Source of the DNA: Capnocytophaga sp. oral taxon 878
GTDB taxonomy: Bacteria > Bacteroidota > Bacteroidia > Flavobacteriales > Flavobacteriaceae
Assembly (NCBI RefSeq): GCF_002999135.1
Contig: NZ_CP027229.1
Coordinates: forward strand, 62,001 to 126,000
Length of the DNA: 64,000 bases
Reading direction: 5' to 3'
A program made the translations under genes and the position numbers. This document shows positions 23,610 through 31,598 of this stretch, in pieces. The notes below the pieces were generated by a model, which was not told the DNA's origin, did not search any database, and saw only the letters and a list, made by a program, of their open reading frames with translations. How positions within the stretch are numbered: the first letter of the stretch is position 1; each line of letters opens with the position of its first letter.

Positions 23610-24788
23610 CTATGAACTATAGCCTACCATTAGCCCCTCCTCTAATGCTTCAAGATCTTCCTCAAGTATTATAGTCATTGTCTTTTGCCCCAAAACATAA
23701 GTCATTTTGTAACCCATATACAAAATTTCTAACACTTTATTCTTAGCACTGGAGGCATCAAGGCTAAATTTACCATCAAAATCAGTCATAGCGCGTATAG
23801 TCGTACCTTTTACAACTACAGCAACCCCTGGCAGAGGATTTCCTTTTTCATCAAGTATAATACCTTCTATAATTTCTGTAGTTTCTTTTAGGTTTTTAGC
23901 CTTTTGCATTAGGTTAGTATCTACATTGCCATAGGTAAGAAAATAAGTCTGTTGCTTAGGTGTTTCATCTGATATATTAGGGTCAACTGATGAAAGAGTA
24001 AGTATTACATTATTTCTCTCTTCTTTTTTAGTGTTTTGTTGTACATTAGCTTTGTATACAATGTTAATGGGTAGAGTAATATCAATAGCACGGAGGTCGT
24101 ATGAAGGGGTCCAGCGGGCGTTATCTACAATATATTGTATTTCAATGGGGTAACTTTTAGCTGTCTCTGCAGTTACTTTTACTAATATTTCACCCTTCTC
24201 GGTGTTGTTTTTGCTTAAAAGGGTTTGTTCCTGGCTCAGCAGTTTGTTGTAGTGTTTTGTAAGCTGCTTTTTTTTCTCAATACGACTATTTTGTTCAAAC
24301 TTCAGCTCTGTAAGTTGCTTGTTGTAATACTCAGCTACTTGTTGCTGATTTGTCTGCTGTACAGGCATATTTTTACCGTTGAGGTCTTTGTTTTTCTGTA
24401 ATAACTCAAGATTATTTTTTACAGTCTCTAAGTAAGTTTCCTCATCATCTATCTGCTTTTCTACCGTTTTAATTTCTTTTTCCAAAGCTTCTACTTCAGG
24501 CAAAGCTTCCTTTTTATCTAAAGAATTAGGCTTAGTACTTACCGATAATATCATTACTCCTGAAACAGCTTTCACTGTTACACTTTCAGGGGCAATCAAA
24601 GGAGAAAGATTAGTGAATTTAAGTTCACTTACCCCTTTAGGTAGCGCAATATTCTTTTTACGGGTTATTTGCGCTCCATTAGTGAATACAGTTACTGCAT
24701 CTACAGTAGTTATAATTTCCTTAGGCGCTTCTTGTGCACTTATTAAAGTGCTGAAAGCCAATCCTGTCAAAAGCAACATCTTCTTCAT
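23610..24788 (-). CDS. Truncated mucoidy inhibitor MuiA-like protein (DUF4140/DUF4139) with CarboxypepD_reg insert
   Basis: The surviving frame is 392 residues; relatives are usually over 550. The signal peptide covers about 1-18 (ending L-I-S-A-Q). DUF4140 (V-T-V-F-T-N-G-A-Q-I-T-R) is followed by a coiled-coil region (about 80-200). The first part of DUF4139 follows (W-T-P-S-Y-D-L-R-A at about 228) and then a CarboxypepD_reg-like insert (G-N-P-L-P-G-V-A-V-V-V-K-G-T near 320). The frame ends at G-Y-S-S just where the rest of DUF4139 should follow, so it is very likely non-functional. It is the last gene of the dinB-thiL-phoA-CDF operon, 23 bp after the CDF gene. Confidence 0.75.
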   Translation of the reverse strand: MKKMLLLTGLAFSTLISAQEAPKEIITTVDAVTVFTNGAQITRKKNIALPKGVSELKFTNLSPLIAPESVTVKAVSGVMILSVSTKPNSLDKKEALPEVEALEKEIKTVEKQIDDEETYLETVKNNLELLQKNKDLNGKNMPVQQTNQQQVAEYYNKQLTELKFEQNSRIEKKKQLTKHYNKLLSQEQTLLSKNNTEKGEILVKVTAETAKSYPIEIQYIVDNARWTPSYDLRAIDITLPINIVYKANVQQNTKKEERNNVILTLSSVDPNISDETPKQQTYFLTYGNVDTNLMQKAKNLKETTEIIEGIILDEKGNPLPGVAVVVKGTTIRAMTDFDGKFSLDASSAKNKVLEILYMGYKMTYVLGQKTMTIILEEDLEALEEGLMVGYSS

Positions 24789-24811
24789 TTTATTTGTTGA
24801 TTTTGAATTTG

Positions 24812-25786
24812 TTAATCATTTATTTTATGTTTTGCTACACCAGCAATGTTCTTCACATCCCATTGTACAGTTTTTACAAATGGCTTCTGCCTAAACTTAC
24901 AATCAATAGCGCATAACTCACATGAAAAAGGCTTACAGTAGTCCAAATGAAAGTTAAATTCTATAGTCCTATCTATTTTTTCAGCCAATAGGTGTATTAC
25001 TTTTTCCATTTCGGTATGGGCTTCTTTCAGTGGGTAGTAGTAAGGCAAGGTAATATGACCATCAATATGTAAGTGAGCGCCAAACTGCTGGATGCGCATA
25101 TTGTGAATGTCTATCCATTCTTTTTTTCTATTAGTTTCCAAAATAGATACCAACTCAGCAAAAAGTGCTTCATCATTCTCATCCATAATGCCACTAAGGG
25201 CTTTGCGCACTATCTTGCCTCCTACTATAATAATATAACCACCAAAAATAAAAGCCACCAAAGGGTCAAGCCATACCCAACCCGTGAAATGCACCAGTAG
25301 CAAACTTACTACTACTCCTATGGTCGAAACTGTATCCGATTGTAAATGTTTGCCCGAACTTATCAGTACCAATGAGTTTTGTCTCTTCCCTTTCTGTTCC
25401 GAAATATAACCCATTATATAGTTCATAAGGGCAGTGAAAGCTATAATTGTTATCCCCCAATCCAATCGATTTAGGGTAATTCCATTTATAAAAGAACTCA
25501 CAGCCTCTATAATAATGAGTACCCCAGCAATAGCTATAAGGGCTCCTTCAACAGCCGAAGTTACAAATTCTACTTTGCCGTGTCCATAAGGATGGTCAGC
25601 ATCACGAGGTTTATTGCATAGATATAATGAGTACAGTCCCATAAAGGCAGCTATAATATTCACAATGCTCTCCATCGCATCCGAGAAAACAGCATCAGAA
25701 TCCGTAAGCTGCCACGCTATGAGTTTTCCAATAAAAAGTAATACTCCTATAAAAGCAATAATTTGCTGAAACCGAAAACTTTTCAT
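24812..25786 (-). CDS. Cation diffusion facilitator (CDF) family transporter
   Basis: A 324-residue inner-membrane protein with about six helices in the first 205 residues. Metal-site and family motifs are visible: S-D-A-M-E-S in helix 2 (residues about 35-40), D-A-D-H-P-Y-G-H-G-K-V-E between helices 2 and 3, and H-L-Q-S-D in helix 5. The cytosolic C-terminal domain (from about 210) ends in a cysteine-containing stretch C-K-P-F-S-C-E-L-C-A-I-D-C, unusual for the family and perhaps a second metal site. It exports divalent metals such as zinc, manganese or iron. It starts 14 bp after the alkaline phosphatase gene. Confidence 0.9.
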   Translation of the reverse strand: MKSFRFQQIIAFIGVLLFIGKLIAWQLTDSDAVFSDAMESIVNIIAAFMGLYSLYLCNKPRDADHPYGHGKVEFVTSAVEGALIAIAGVLIIIEAVSSFINGITLNRLDWGITIIAFTALMNYIMGYISEQKGKRQNSLVLISSGKHLQSDTVSTIGVVVSLLLVHFTGWVWLDPLVAFIFGGYIIIVGGKIVRKALSGIMDENDEALFAELVSILETNRKKEWIDIHNMRIQQFGAHLHIDGHITLPYYYPLKEAHTEMEKVIHLLAEKIDRTIEFNFHLDYCKPFSCELCAIDCKFRQKPFVKTVQWDVKNIAGVAKHKIND

Positions 25787-25800
25787 TTATTTCTAAGCAA

Positions 25801-27210
25801 CTAAATACTTACTTCTGCTGCCGATAGCAAAAAGTTATGTATATCAGTATTGCGCATAAAAGGTTTCAATTTCTCGCTACCTGGTCCATACATTGCAAGC
25901 TCAGTGTAGTCCGATGAGTGGTCCATACTTATCCACCCTACCGAGGTGTGCGCTTTCTGAAGCTCAGCAAATAGGCGGTAAGGCAAGTGCTTGTAGTTAT
26001 ACAAGCCTTCTTCACTGCGTTCTGCCTTTGAGTAGTAAGCCAATAATTCTTTTGCTTGCTCTTCTGTTAAGTTCATTCCTCCACAGTGTTGGGCTATATG
26101 TTCACGTACTTTTGCTACCGAATCATTAGGGTTGATGTTTTGCAATATCCAATCATTACTATGAGTAAAGTTTTGTAATCTATCAAAGTTATCATTACAA
26201 GTTTTACCGTAAATAAGTCCTGGGTTAGCATTACCGTGGTCAGAGGTTATTACCACAAGGGTATTACCATCAGCTTTAGCAAAGTCTATAGCCACTTTCA
26301 CAGCTTCGTCAAATGCCACTTGGTCATATAATAAGGCTCCTATATCGTTACCGTGTGCTGCCCAGTCTACTTTTCCTCCCTCTACTTGTATTACAAAACC
26401 TTTAGGGTGATTCTTTACTTGTTCAATAGCTTTAGCAGTCATCTCTGCAATGGTAGGCATTTTTGCCTTATCTTCACTGCTTTGTTCTCTGTCGATAGAG
26501 TAGAGGAGAGCCTCTTCTGCAAATAGTCCATAAAGTGGTTTATTAGTAGGGGCTTTTTCCATTTCCGCTCTGGTACGTGCTACGGTATAGCCTTTCTTTT
26601 TTAGGGTTTCAAAAAGGTCTTTTTTATCTTTCCTATGGTTAGGGTCAAAGTATTTACTACCTCCACCAAGCATTACATCAAAACCTAATTCGGTGTAGTT
26701 CAATGCTATCTCGTCCATAGCATTACGGCTTTTACTCCAAGTACAAAACCCTGCCGGAGTTGCGTGGTTTATCATTACAGTAGTCACACAACCTACTTTT
26801 TTGCCAGCTTTCTTGAACTTTTGTAGGATAGGCATATTCTCTTTCCCATTGGGGCTAATATTTAAGCTACCGTTATTCACACGTACGCCTCCTCCCCATG
26901 ATGAGCTCGCTGCCGAAGAGTCCGTTACTACCGAACTCGCCGATGCCATATCCATCACAGCTCTTTGGGCAAGATTATTCTCATATAACCCCATCCAAGC
27001 CGATGGTCTACCAAATTTACGCTTTAAGTATAAATCTGCCATCACCAAGGTGCCAAAACTCATACCATCACTCACCATAAAAATAATATTTTTAGCACGT
27101 TTATTTTTATGTGCTTCTCCAAGAGTTTGTGCTTGCAAATCAAACTGAGGTAGCACCAAGCCTCCTAAGGCTGCCAACGCACCACGTTTAAAAAATGATC
27201 TTCTTTCCAT
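25801..27210 (-). CDS. Alkaline phosphatase (PhoA family), Tat-exported
   Basis: A 469-residue enzyme. The N-terminus R-R-S-F-F-K-R-G-A-L-A-A-L-G-G is a Tat-type signal (cleavage after about residue 27, L-Q-A-Q). Metal ligand D48 is in M-V-S-D-G-M-S-F-G, and the catalytic serine is in V-T-D-S-S-A-A-S-S-S (about S98). The Mg/Zn segments are Q-V-E-G-G-K-V-D-W-A-A-H-G-N-D and I-T-S-D-H-G-N-A-N-P. The last ligand histidine is in M-D-H-S-S-D. It releases phosphate from monoesters in the periplasm. Coupling to thiL upstream (13 bp) and CDF downstream (14 bp) suggests a shared transcript; a metal exporter beside a zinc enzyme is notable but may be chance. Confidence 0.92.
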   Translation of the reverse strand: MERRSFFKRGALAALGGLVLPQFDLQAQTLGEAHKNKRAKNIIFMVSDGMSFGTLVMADLYLKRKFGRPSAWMGLYENNLAQRAVMDMASASSVVTDSSAASSSWGGGVRVNNGSLNISPNGKENMPILQKFKKAGKKVGCVTTVMINHATPAGFCTWSKSRNAMDEIALNYTELGFDVMLGGGSKYFDPNHRKDKKDLFETLKKKGYTVARTRAEMEKAPTNKPLYGLFAEEALLYSIDREQSSEDKAKMPTIAEMTAKAIEQVKNHPKGFVIQVEGGKVDWAAHGNDIGALLYDQVAFDEAVKVAIDFAKADGNTLVVITSDHGNANPGLIYGKTCNDNFDRLQNFTHSNDWILQNINPNDSVAKVREHIAQHCGGMNLTEEQAKELLAYYSKAERSEEGLYNYKHLPYRLFAELQKAHTSVGWISMDHSSDYTELAMYGPGSEKLKPFMRNTDIHNFLLSAAEVSI

Positions 27211-27223
27211 ATATTCTTAATTA

Positions 27224-28282
27224 TTAATTGTCTTTATTGTTTAAAAGAGCGTTCCATCCGCGCGCTATTATTGGTATCTGTTGTCCATCGCGTGTTATAA
27301 GGTTCGCCCCGTTATTCTTTTCGGTAATATACCCTATCACTGTAAAGTTAGGGTTCCCTTTTATCTTATCGTAATCTTCTTGTTTAATGGTGAATAGCAG
27401 CTCATAGTCCTCACCTCCGCTCAGTGCAATAGTAGTACTATCCAAATCAAACTCCTCACAACTACTTATCACCTCTGGGTCAAGAGGTATCTTTTCCTCA
27501 TATAAGTTACAGCCTACCCCCGATTGCTTGCAGATGTGCAATATTTCCGATGATAACCCATCACTCACATCCATCATAGCCGTAGGCTTCACTCCCAATT
27601 CTTTCAGCAGTGGCGGGATATCCTTGCGTGCTTCAGGCTTCAGCTGTCGCTCCAGTATGTATGAGTACATCTCTATATCAGGCTGCGAGTTTGGATTTAC
27701 TTGAAAAACAGCCTTTTCTCTCTCCAATATCTGTAGCCCCATATACGCCCCACCTATATCGCCAGTAAGTACCACAAGGTCAAAAGGCTTAGCTCCACTG
27801 CGGTACACCAAGTCCTCTTCATTAGCCTCTCCTATAGCCGTTACCGATATGATAAGCCCTCTGGTTGATGAAGTCGTATCTCCTCCCACCAAGTCTACCT
27901 CATAACGCTCACAAGCCAGCCGTATCCCAGCGTATAGTTCGTCCAAGGCTTCCACAGGGAATCTGTTCGATACCGCTACCGATACCGTTACCTGCGTCGC
28001 CTTCGCATTCATCGCATATATGTCCGATACATTTACCACTACCGCCTTGTAACCCAAGTGCTTTAGTGGCACATAGGTCAGGTCAAAATGAACCCCCTCT
28101 ATAAGTAAGTCTGTCGATACTACCATCTTCTTACCACCAAAGTCCATCACAGCAGCATCATCGCCTACCCCCACTATGGTCGAAGCGTTTTTAATCCCAA
28201 AACCCTCCGTTAGTCTTTCTATCAGCCCAAACTCACCCAAGTCACTCAGCTGGGTACGTTCAGTGTTTTTATCTTCTATCAT
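27224..28282 (-). CDS. thiL: Thiamine-phosphate kinase ThiL
   Basis: A 352-residue kinase of the PurM-like family. Near the N-terminus is L-S-D-L-G-E-F-G-L-I, then I-V-G-V-G-D-D-A-A-V with the metal-binding aspartates (about residues 37-46), S-T-D-L-L-I-E-G-V-H-F and D-L-V-G-G-D-T-T. The C-terminal half has M-M-D-V-S-D-G-L-S-S-E and L-S-G-G-E-D-Y-E-L-L. It phosphorylates thiamine monophosphate to the cofactor thiamine diphosphate in the cytosol. Its ATG overlaps the TGA of the dinB-like gene (ATGA), so translation is coupled. Confidence 0.96.
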   Translation of the reverse strand: MIEDKNTERTQLSDLGEFGLIERLTEGFGIKNASTIVGVGDDAAVMDFGGKKMVVSTDLLIEGVHFDLTYVPLKHLGYKAVVVNVSDIYAMNAKATQVTVSVAVSNRFPVEALDELYAGIRLACERYEVDLVGGDTTSSTRGLIISVTAIGEANEEDLVYRSGAKPFDLVVLTGDIGGAYMGLQILEREKAVFQVNPNSQPDIEMYSYILERQLKPEARKDIPPLLKELGVKPTAMMDVSDGLSSEILHICKQSGVGCNLYEEKIPLDPEVISSCEEFDLDSTTIALSGGEDYELLFTIKQEDYDKIKGNPNFTVIGYITEKNNGANLITRDGQQIPIIARGWNALLNNKDN

Positions 28283-28749
28283 TTAGCAAAATAGTTTAAA
28301 GCAATCACCCCCCCCAGATGCATCGCCTCGTGAGCATTGTTAAAGTTAATAGCATCCTCAATACATCCAAGAGCATACCCATAACTGGTCGTATAAGGAG
28401 TAAAGTTCTCAAATACCCCACGCTCATAATCCGCTTGCAGCTGCTTCGCACTGCTTATTAACAATGCCCGCAGCTCCTGAATCTCCTCAGCAGTAGGAAT
28501 ATGCCCATCAGGGTAAGTACCCTTCTTGTAAGTCTCAATAAATTCCTCATCTACAGCAGGTTTCACCCCCGATAGCCTATAACATAATATCTGCTGTTGC
28601 GCTACACAATGCGCTATATTCCACCACATATTGTTGTGAAACCTTTCCGGAATCTGCGCCAAGCCTTCTGCCGACACGTTCTCTAAATAAGTAAGTAACT
28701 TATCTCTTGTTGCCACTTGCAAGGCAAATACTTCTTCTCTCAATGCCAT
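28279..28749 (-). CDS. DinB-family protein
   Basis: A 156-residue four-helix-bundle protein. Family features are the helix N-M-W-W-N-I-A-H-C-V-A-Q-Q-Q (metal histidine about 48) and the C-terminal N-N-A-H-E-A-M-H-L-G-G-V pattern, with two more histidines for a divalent metal. DinB/YfiT-like proteins are small metalloproteins, some of them thiol-dependent transferases; this one cannot be assigned a reaction. The ATG at 28749 is chosen; a longer frame to 28905 runs through the promoter and low-complexity DNA. It heads the five-gene operon down to muiA. Confidence 0.8.
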   Translation of the reverse strand: MALREEVFALQVATRDKLLTYLENVSAEGLAQIPERFHNNMWWNIAHCVAQQQILCYRLSGVKPAVDEEFIETYKKGTYPDGHIPTAEEIQELRALLISSAKQLQADYERGVFENFTPYTTSYGYALGCIEDAINFNNAHEAMHLGGVIALNYFAK

Positions 28750-28773
28750 ATTCTTAATTTCAAAATCACGATG

Positions 28774-28805
28774 CAAAGTTCCAATTTTTTTTTCACTTGT
28801 GCAAA
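28774..28805 (-). promoter_or_regulatory. Possible promoter of the dinB-thiL-phoA operon
   Basis: On the minus strand TTTG (28805-28802), 20-bp spacer and GAACTTTG (28781-28774), an imperfect -7 box. The start codon is at 28749. Confidence 0.45.
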
Positions 28806-28910
28806 TACTTGTCCAATAAAAAAACGCAATCCCCCTATATACAGCCTTTTCCCCTCCTACATACACCCCAAAACTAAGCACCCCCCAACCCAATCCCACC
28901 CTCACCCCAA

Positions 28911-28959
28911 GATGAACGAATGAATAACGAAGGATAAACGAACTCTAAACGAAGGATAG
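28911..28959 (-). repeat. Phased TTCGTT element, copy A
   Basis: On the + strand AACGAA begins at 28915, 28926, 28937 and 28948, always 11 bp apart; on the minus strand this reads as four TTCGTT boxes in TATnnTTCGTT-like units ending in CATC. On the minus strand it is followed by a G-rich stretch (28861-28920 on the + strand has 28 C and 4 G by hand count). It lies in the divergent gap 28750-29062, which holds no gene. TATCTTTG at 29030-29037 is a likely -7 box for the next gene. Confidence 0.85.
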
Positions 28960-29062
28960 AAAGACCATACCTCTACACCCATCACAACCAAATCTTCCCC
29001 AAAATACCCTATTATCCAAAAAAGATTTGTATCTTTGCGCCCTAATTTAAAAAAGAAAACGT

Positions 29063-29506
29063 ATGTATCAAGTAATCAAACAATTACATTCACTAACTGC
29101 CTATATCGCGTTAGCAGTACTCATCGCAGCAGTTATCAATGCCCTTATAGGCTATGCTAAGAAGAAACAATATTTTCAAGTCAAAGACCTACGCCTTAGC
29201 CTCTTTGCCCTCGTGTTCTCACACATACAGCTCCTGTTAGGATTCGTAGTGTACTTCCTAAGCCCACGAATCGAAATGTGGGGCGAAGGCGCCAAAGTAG
29301 TAATGAAAAATGCCGAACTACGCCAGCTCCTACTGGAACACCCCGTAATGAACATCATCGCCATCATCCTCATCACCATAGGATGGTCAAAACTAAAAAA
29401 ACAAAAAGAGGTACGCTCAATGTTCGCCAAAATAGCCCTCTTCTACGGCCTAGCACTCATCTGCCTCCTCTCAATGATTCCATACCGTTTGTGGTGGTTC
29501 TCATAA
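29063..29506 (+). CDS. Four-helix integral membrane protein, cytochrome b561-like pattern
   Basis: A 147-residue protein with four membrane helices (about residues 14-31, 45-66, 91-107 and 122-140). Histidines sit in or near the helices at Q-L-H-S-L-T-A-Y, V-F-S-H-I-Q-L-L-L-G and L-E-H-P-V-M-N-I. Related flavobacterial proteins are often labelled cytochrome b; the histidine layout makes haem binding possible but unproven. TATCTTTG 25 bp upstream of the ATG is the likely -7 promoter box. The gene ends just before a strong two-way terminator. Confidence 0.65.
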   Translation: MYQVIKQLHSLTAYIALAVLIAAVINALIGYAKKKQYFQVKDLRLSLFALVFSHIQLLLGFVVYFLSPRIEMWGEGAKVVMKNAELRQLLLEHPVMNIIAIILITIGWSKLKKQKEVRSMFAKIALFYGLALICLLSMIPYRLWWFS

Positions 29507-29519
29507 ACACAAAATAAAA

Positions 29520-29547
29520 AAAAGTCCGATATTGCTATCGGACTTTT
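29520..29547. terminator. Bidirectional terminator
   Basis: AAAAGTCCGATA at 29520-29531 and its complement at 29536-29547 with a TTGC loop. A runs and T runs on both sides allow termination of the + strand gene and of the minus-strand candidate RNA. Confidence 0.9.
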
Positions 29548-29621
29548 CCATTAACCAACCAAAACTTTAAATTATGAAAACTATTATTTGAAGTTTTACA
29601 ATGAGCTACCACCCTCATTGC
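29520..29621 (-). ncRNA. Candidate small RNA (about 100 nt)
   Basis: A full promoter at 29658-29627 faces left in a gap where no minus-strand gene follows before 28.7 kb, and the hairpin terminator at 29547-29520 would end the RNA after about 100 nt. Between them lie a perfect 7-bp hairpin at the expected 5' end (CAATGAG 29599-29605 with CTCATTG 29614-29620) and a second, imperfect one (AAACTT-rich arms, about 29565-29595). The result is an RNA of three stem-loops. A 27-codon frame (starting M-R-V-V-A-H) runs through it into the terminator, but it is poor as a gene. Similarity to known families such as Flavo-1 was not testable here. Confidence 0.5.
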
Positions 29622-29626
29622 GACGG

Positions 29627-29658
29627 CAAAAGTACAAGGTTTTCTACAAACCACCAAA
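29627..29658 (-). promoter_or_regulatory. Promoter of the candidate small RNA
   Basis: Minus strand: TTTG (29658-29655), 20-bp spacer, TACTTTTG (29634-29627). It is a complete consensus match with no downstream protein gene on that strand within 800 bp. Confidence 0.65.
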
Positions 29659-29718
29659 ATAAATTCTTGGTTTAACAAAAGTTTAACACAAAAAACTTAA
29701 AACATAACCCTCGTATTT

Positions 29719-30447
29719 ATGATTCTAAAACTTGCACAATTACTCTGGAAATGCTGGTTCTACATACTAGTAACCACCCTGATAATCATACTGTTACCCA
29801 TTTTAATTGTTCTTACATATAAAGCAAAATGGTACCGCCCCCTCTACTGGGTAATACGCCACCTATGGGCAACCCCTATCCTCTACGCAATGGGCTTCAT
29901 ACCACGCATAAAAAAAGCATATAACTTTGATAAAAACCAAAATTATATGCTCGTAGCCAATCATTACAGTATGATGGATATAATGCTAATGTTCTATATC
30001 AGCCCCAATCCTTTTGTGATAGTAGGCAAAAAAGAACTCTCACGCCTGCCCCTCTTCGGCTATTTCTACAAGCGCGTAGCCATTATGGTCGATAGAAGCA
30101 GCCCCCAAAGCCGCCGCGAGGTCTATACACAAGCCCTCAAACGCGTACAAGCCCATTTAAGCATCTGCATCTTCCCCGAAGGCGGTGTCCCCGATGACGA
30201 ATCCATCATCCTCGATTCCTTCAAAGACGGCGCTTTCAATATAGCCCTTCAGTGCCAAATACCCATCGTGCCCATCGTATTGCACGATACCAAAAAGCGC
30301 TTCCCCTTCCGCTTCTTTGCCGGCTCACCAGGGCTTATGCGCGTAACCATCCTGCCACCTGTCTCTACACAAGGCAAAACCCTTGATGATAAAAACACAC
30401 TAAAAGAAGAAGTCCACCAAATTATTCTCCATACCCTAATATCTTAA
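29719..30447 (+). CDS. plsC: 1-acyl-sn-glycerol-3-phosphate acyltransferase
   Basis: A 242-residue membrane-associated acyltransferase. A hydrophobic N-terminal helix (about 12-33) precedes the catalytic motif N-H-Y-S-M-M-D (H82, D87; H-x4-D). The substrate motif F-P-E-G-G follows near residue 153 and an I-P-I-V-P-I-V-L strand near 188. It adds the second acyl chain to lysophosphatidic acid in phospholipid synthesis at the cytoplasmic membrane. It ends 5 bp before a convergent gene with no clear terminator between them. The symbol is used in the broad family sense. Confidence 0.9.
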   Translation: MILKLAQLLWKCWFYILVTTLIIILLPILIVLTYKAKWYRPLYWVIRHLWATPILYAMGFIPRIKKAYNFDKNQNYMLVANHYSMMDIMLMFYISPNPFVIVGKKELSRLPLFGYFYKRVAIMVDRSSPQSRREVYTQALKRVQAHLSICIFPEGGVPDDESIILDSFKDGAFNIALQCQIPIVPIVLHDTKKRFPFRFFAGSPGLMRVTILPPVSTQGKTLDDKNTLKEEVHQIILHTLIS

Positions 30448-30452
30448 ATAGT

Positions 30453-30737
30453 TTATAGCTTCAGATAACTCTTTAAGGCTTCAATATAGCTTTCAAAAGC
30501 CATAAGCCCTTTATGAGTAAGCCGAAGCTCAGTATTAGGATAATTATCCTTAACCGATTTTTTAACTGTAATGTATCCCACAGCCTCCAGTTTCTGTATC
30601 TGTACCGATATATTTCCCGATGTAGCCTTAGTAACCTCCTTAATACGAACAAAATCTGCTTTCTCTTCCGATACTAACAACGATACTATCGCCAACCGAA
30701 GTTGTGAATGCAAAATAGGGTCAAGTTCACTGAACAT
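30453..30737 (-). CDS. Winged-helix transcriptional regulator (HTH_34 type)
   Basis: A 94-residue DNA-binding protein. It is a single winged helix: L-H-S-Q-L-R-L-A-I-V-S-L-L (helix 1), K-E-V-T-K-A-T-S-G-N-I-S-V-Q-I-Q-K-L-E (recognition helix about 40-56), then the wing G-Y-I-T-V-K-K and L-R-L-T-H-K-G. This is the pattern of the small ArsR/MarR-like HTH_34 regulators of Bacteroidota. These are commonly encoded with a membrane protein of unknown function, as here (30906 gene, 168 bp upstream). It is probably a local repressor. Confidence 0.85.
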   Translation of the reverse strand: MFSELDPILHSQLRLAIVSLLVSEEKADFVRIKEVTKATSGNISVQIQKLEAVGYITVKKSVKDNYPNTELRLTHKGLMAFESYIEALKSYLKL

Positions 30738-30842
30738 AATCTTTAAATGATTTGTATTCTACTTAGGTATCAATATAGTAAGCACCTGTAATAAGCACAC
30801 TCTCACTTGCTCCCAAGCCTATTTTAATTTCGCCTGAAGCAA

Positions 30843-30873
30843 GGTGATAGCTGCCAGCGTGGCAACTATCACC
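30843..30873. repeat. 14-bp hairpin in the gap between the regulator and its membrane partner
   Basis: GGTGATAGCTGCCA at 30843-30856 and TGGCAACTATCACC at 30860-30873 pair over 14 positions with one mismatch and a 3-nt GCG loop. There is no T run on either side, so it is more likely an operator or an mRNA-processing hairpin than a terminator. Confidence 0.6.
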
Positions 30874-30905
30874 AGTAGCAATATTACAGTAGTCCTTGCC
30901 TATTA

Positions 30906-31502
30906 TTAACTTCTTTTTACTTCCTGTTTATGTTGCTTATACAGTTCCACACCAGGAATTAAGAACAGCAAGCACGCCACCCCCGATGATAGCAAAGGCA
31001 AATACACCCCATACTGATAAAACAAAACACTATACGTAACAATCACCCCCATAACCGAAGTAATTATCCATAACCGCATCTTTAGCTGCAAAGCCACAGC
31101 CAAAGCCACAAATGAAAAAGGAATATAGCACATCAGTATAACTATTTCAAACCTATTCCACGAAGTCAAAGGAATGAAAAAGCTCAGCATAGCCACTGTT
31201 CCTGCTATAAACCACGCCCAGTCTAACCAGTCTGTCGCATAGGCTGCTCTGCGTTGTTTATTTCTCTTTTTCGCTTGCATTACAAAGTTGTACACAAAGC
31301 CCAAAGGCATTAGTATAGCCCACACCATCCCCGATTGTTTTGGGTAATATGAAGTGATGAGCATCACAAATTGTACAATACCGGCAAGGGCAATCAAAGA
31401 TCCCCAAAAAAGCAAAAAGAAACCGTTCTCTTCATACTTTTGCTTTCTCTGCCCAATAATCTCTTGAATAATTTTCAAGCTTTCAGAAGGATGTAATTCC
31501 AT
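30906..31502 (-). CDS. Membrane protein paired with the winged-helix regulator
   Basis: A 198-residue protein. A short amphipathic start L-H-P-S-E-S-L-K-I-I-Q-E-I-I is followed by about five membrane helices (near 27-50, 60-76, 95-112, 118-140 and 145-182). The tail K-Q-H-K-Q-E-V-K-R-S is basic. I do not recognise the function. Pairs of this kind with HTH_34 regulators are widespread in flavobacteria and are thought to be regulator/target units. The gene has a consensus promoter at 31566-31535. Confidence 0.6.
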   Translation of the reverse strand: MELHPSESLKIIQEIIGQRKQKYEENGFFLLFWGSLIALAGIVQFVMLITSYYPKQSGMVWAILMPLGFVYNFVMQAKKRNKQRRAAYATDWLDWAWFIAGTVAMLSFFIPLTSWNRFEIVILMCYIPFSFVALAVALQLKMRLWIITSVMGVIVTYSVLFYQYGVYLPLLSSGVACLLFLIPGVELYKQHKQEVKRS

Positions 31503-31534
31503 AGTACTAAATATTTAAATGTTAATTTCGAGGG

Positions 31535-31566
31535 CAAAGATAATCAAGTTTATTTTATAAACCAAA
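31535..31566 (-). promoter_or_regulatory. Promoter for the membrane protein/regulator pair
   Basis: Minus strand TTTG (31566-31563), 20-bp spacer, TATCTTTG (31542-31535); the start codon is at 31502. Confidence 0.7.
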
Positions 31567-31598
31567 TAATTTTGCAATTATTTTTCCATAAGCACAAA

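Noticed and set aside
28750..28905. Longer DinB-like protein starting at 28905
   Set aside because: The extra 52 residues are low-complexity, cover a probable promoter, and the family starts near the ATG at 28749.
28911..28959. Phased repeats as a CRISPR array
   Set aside because: Units are 11 bp with no unique spacers, and no cas genes are present.
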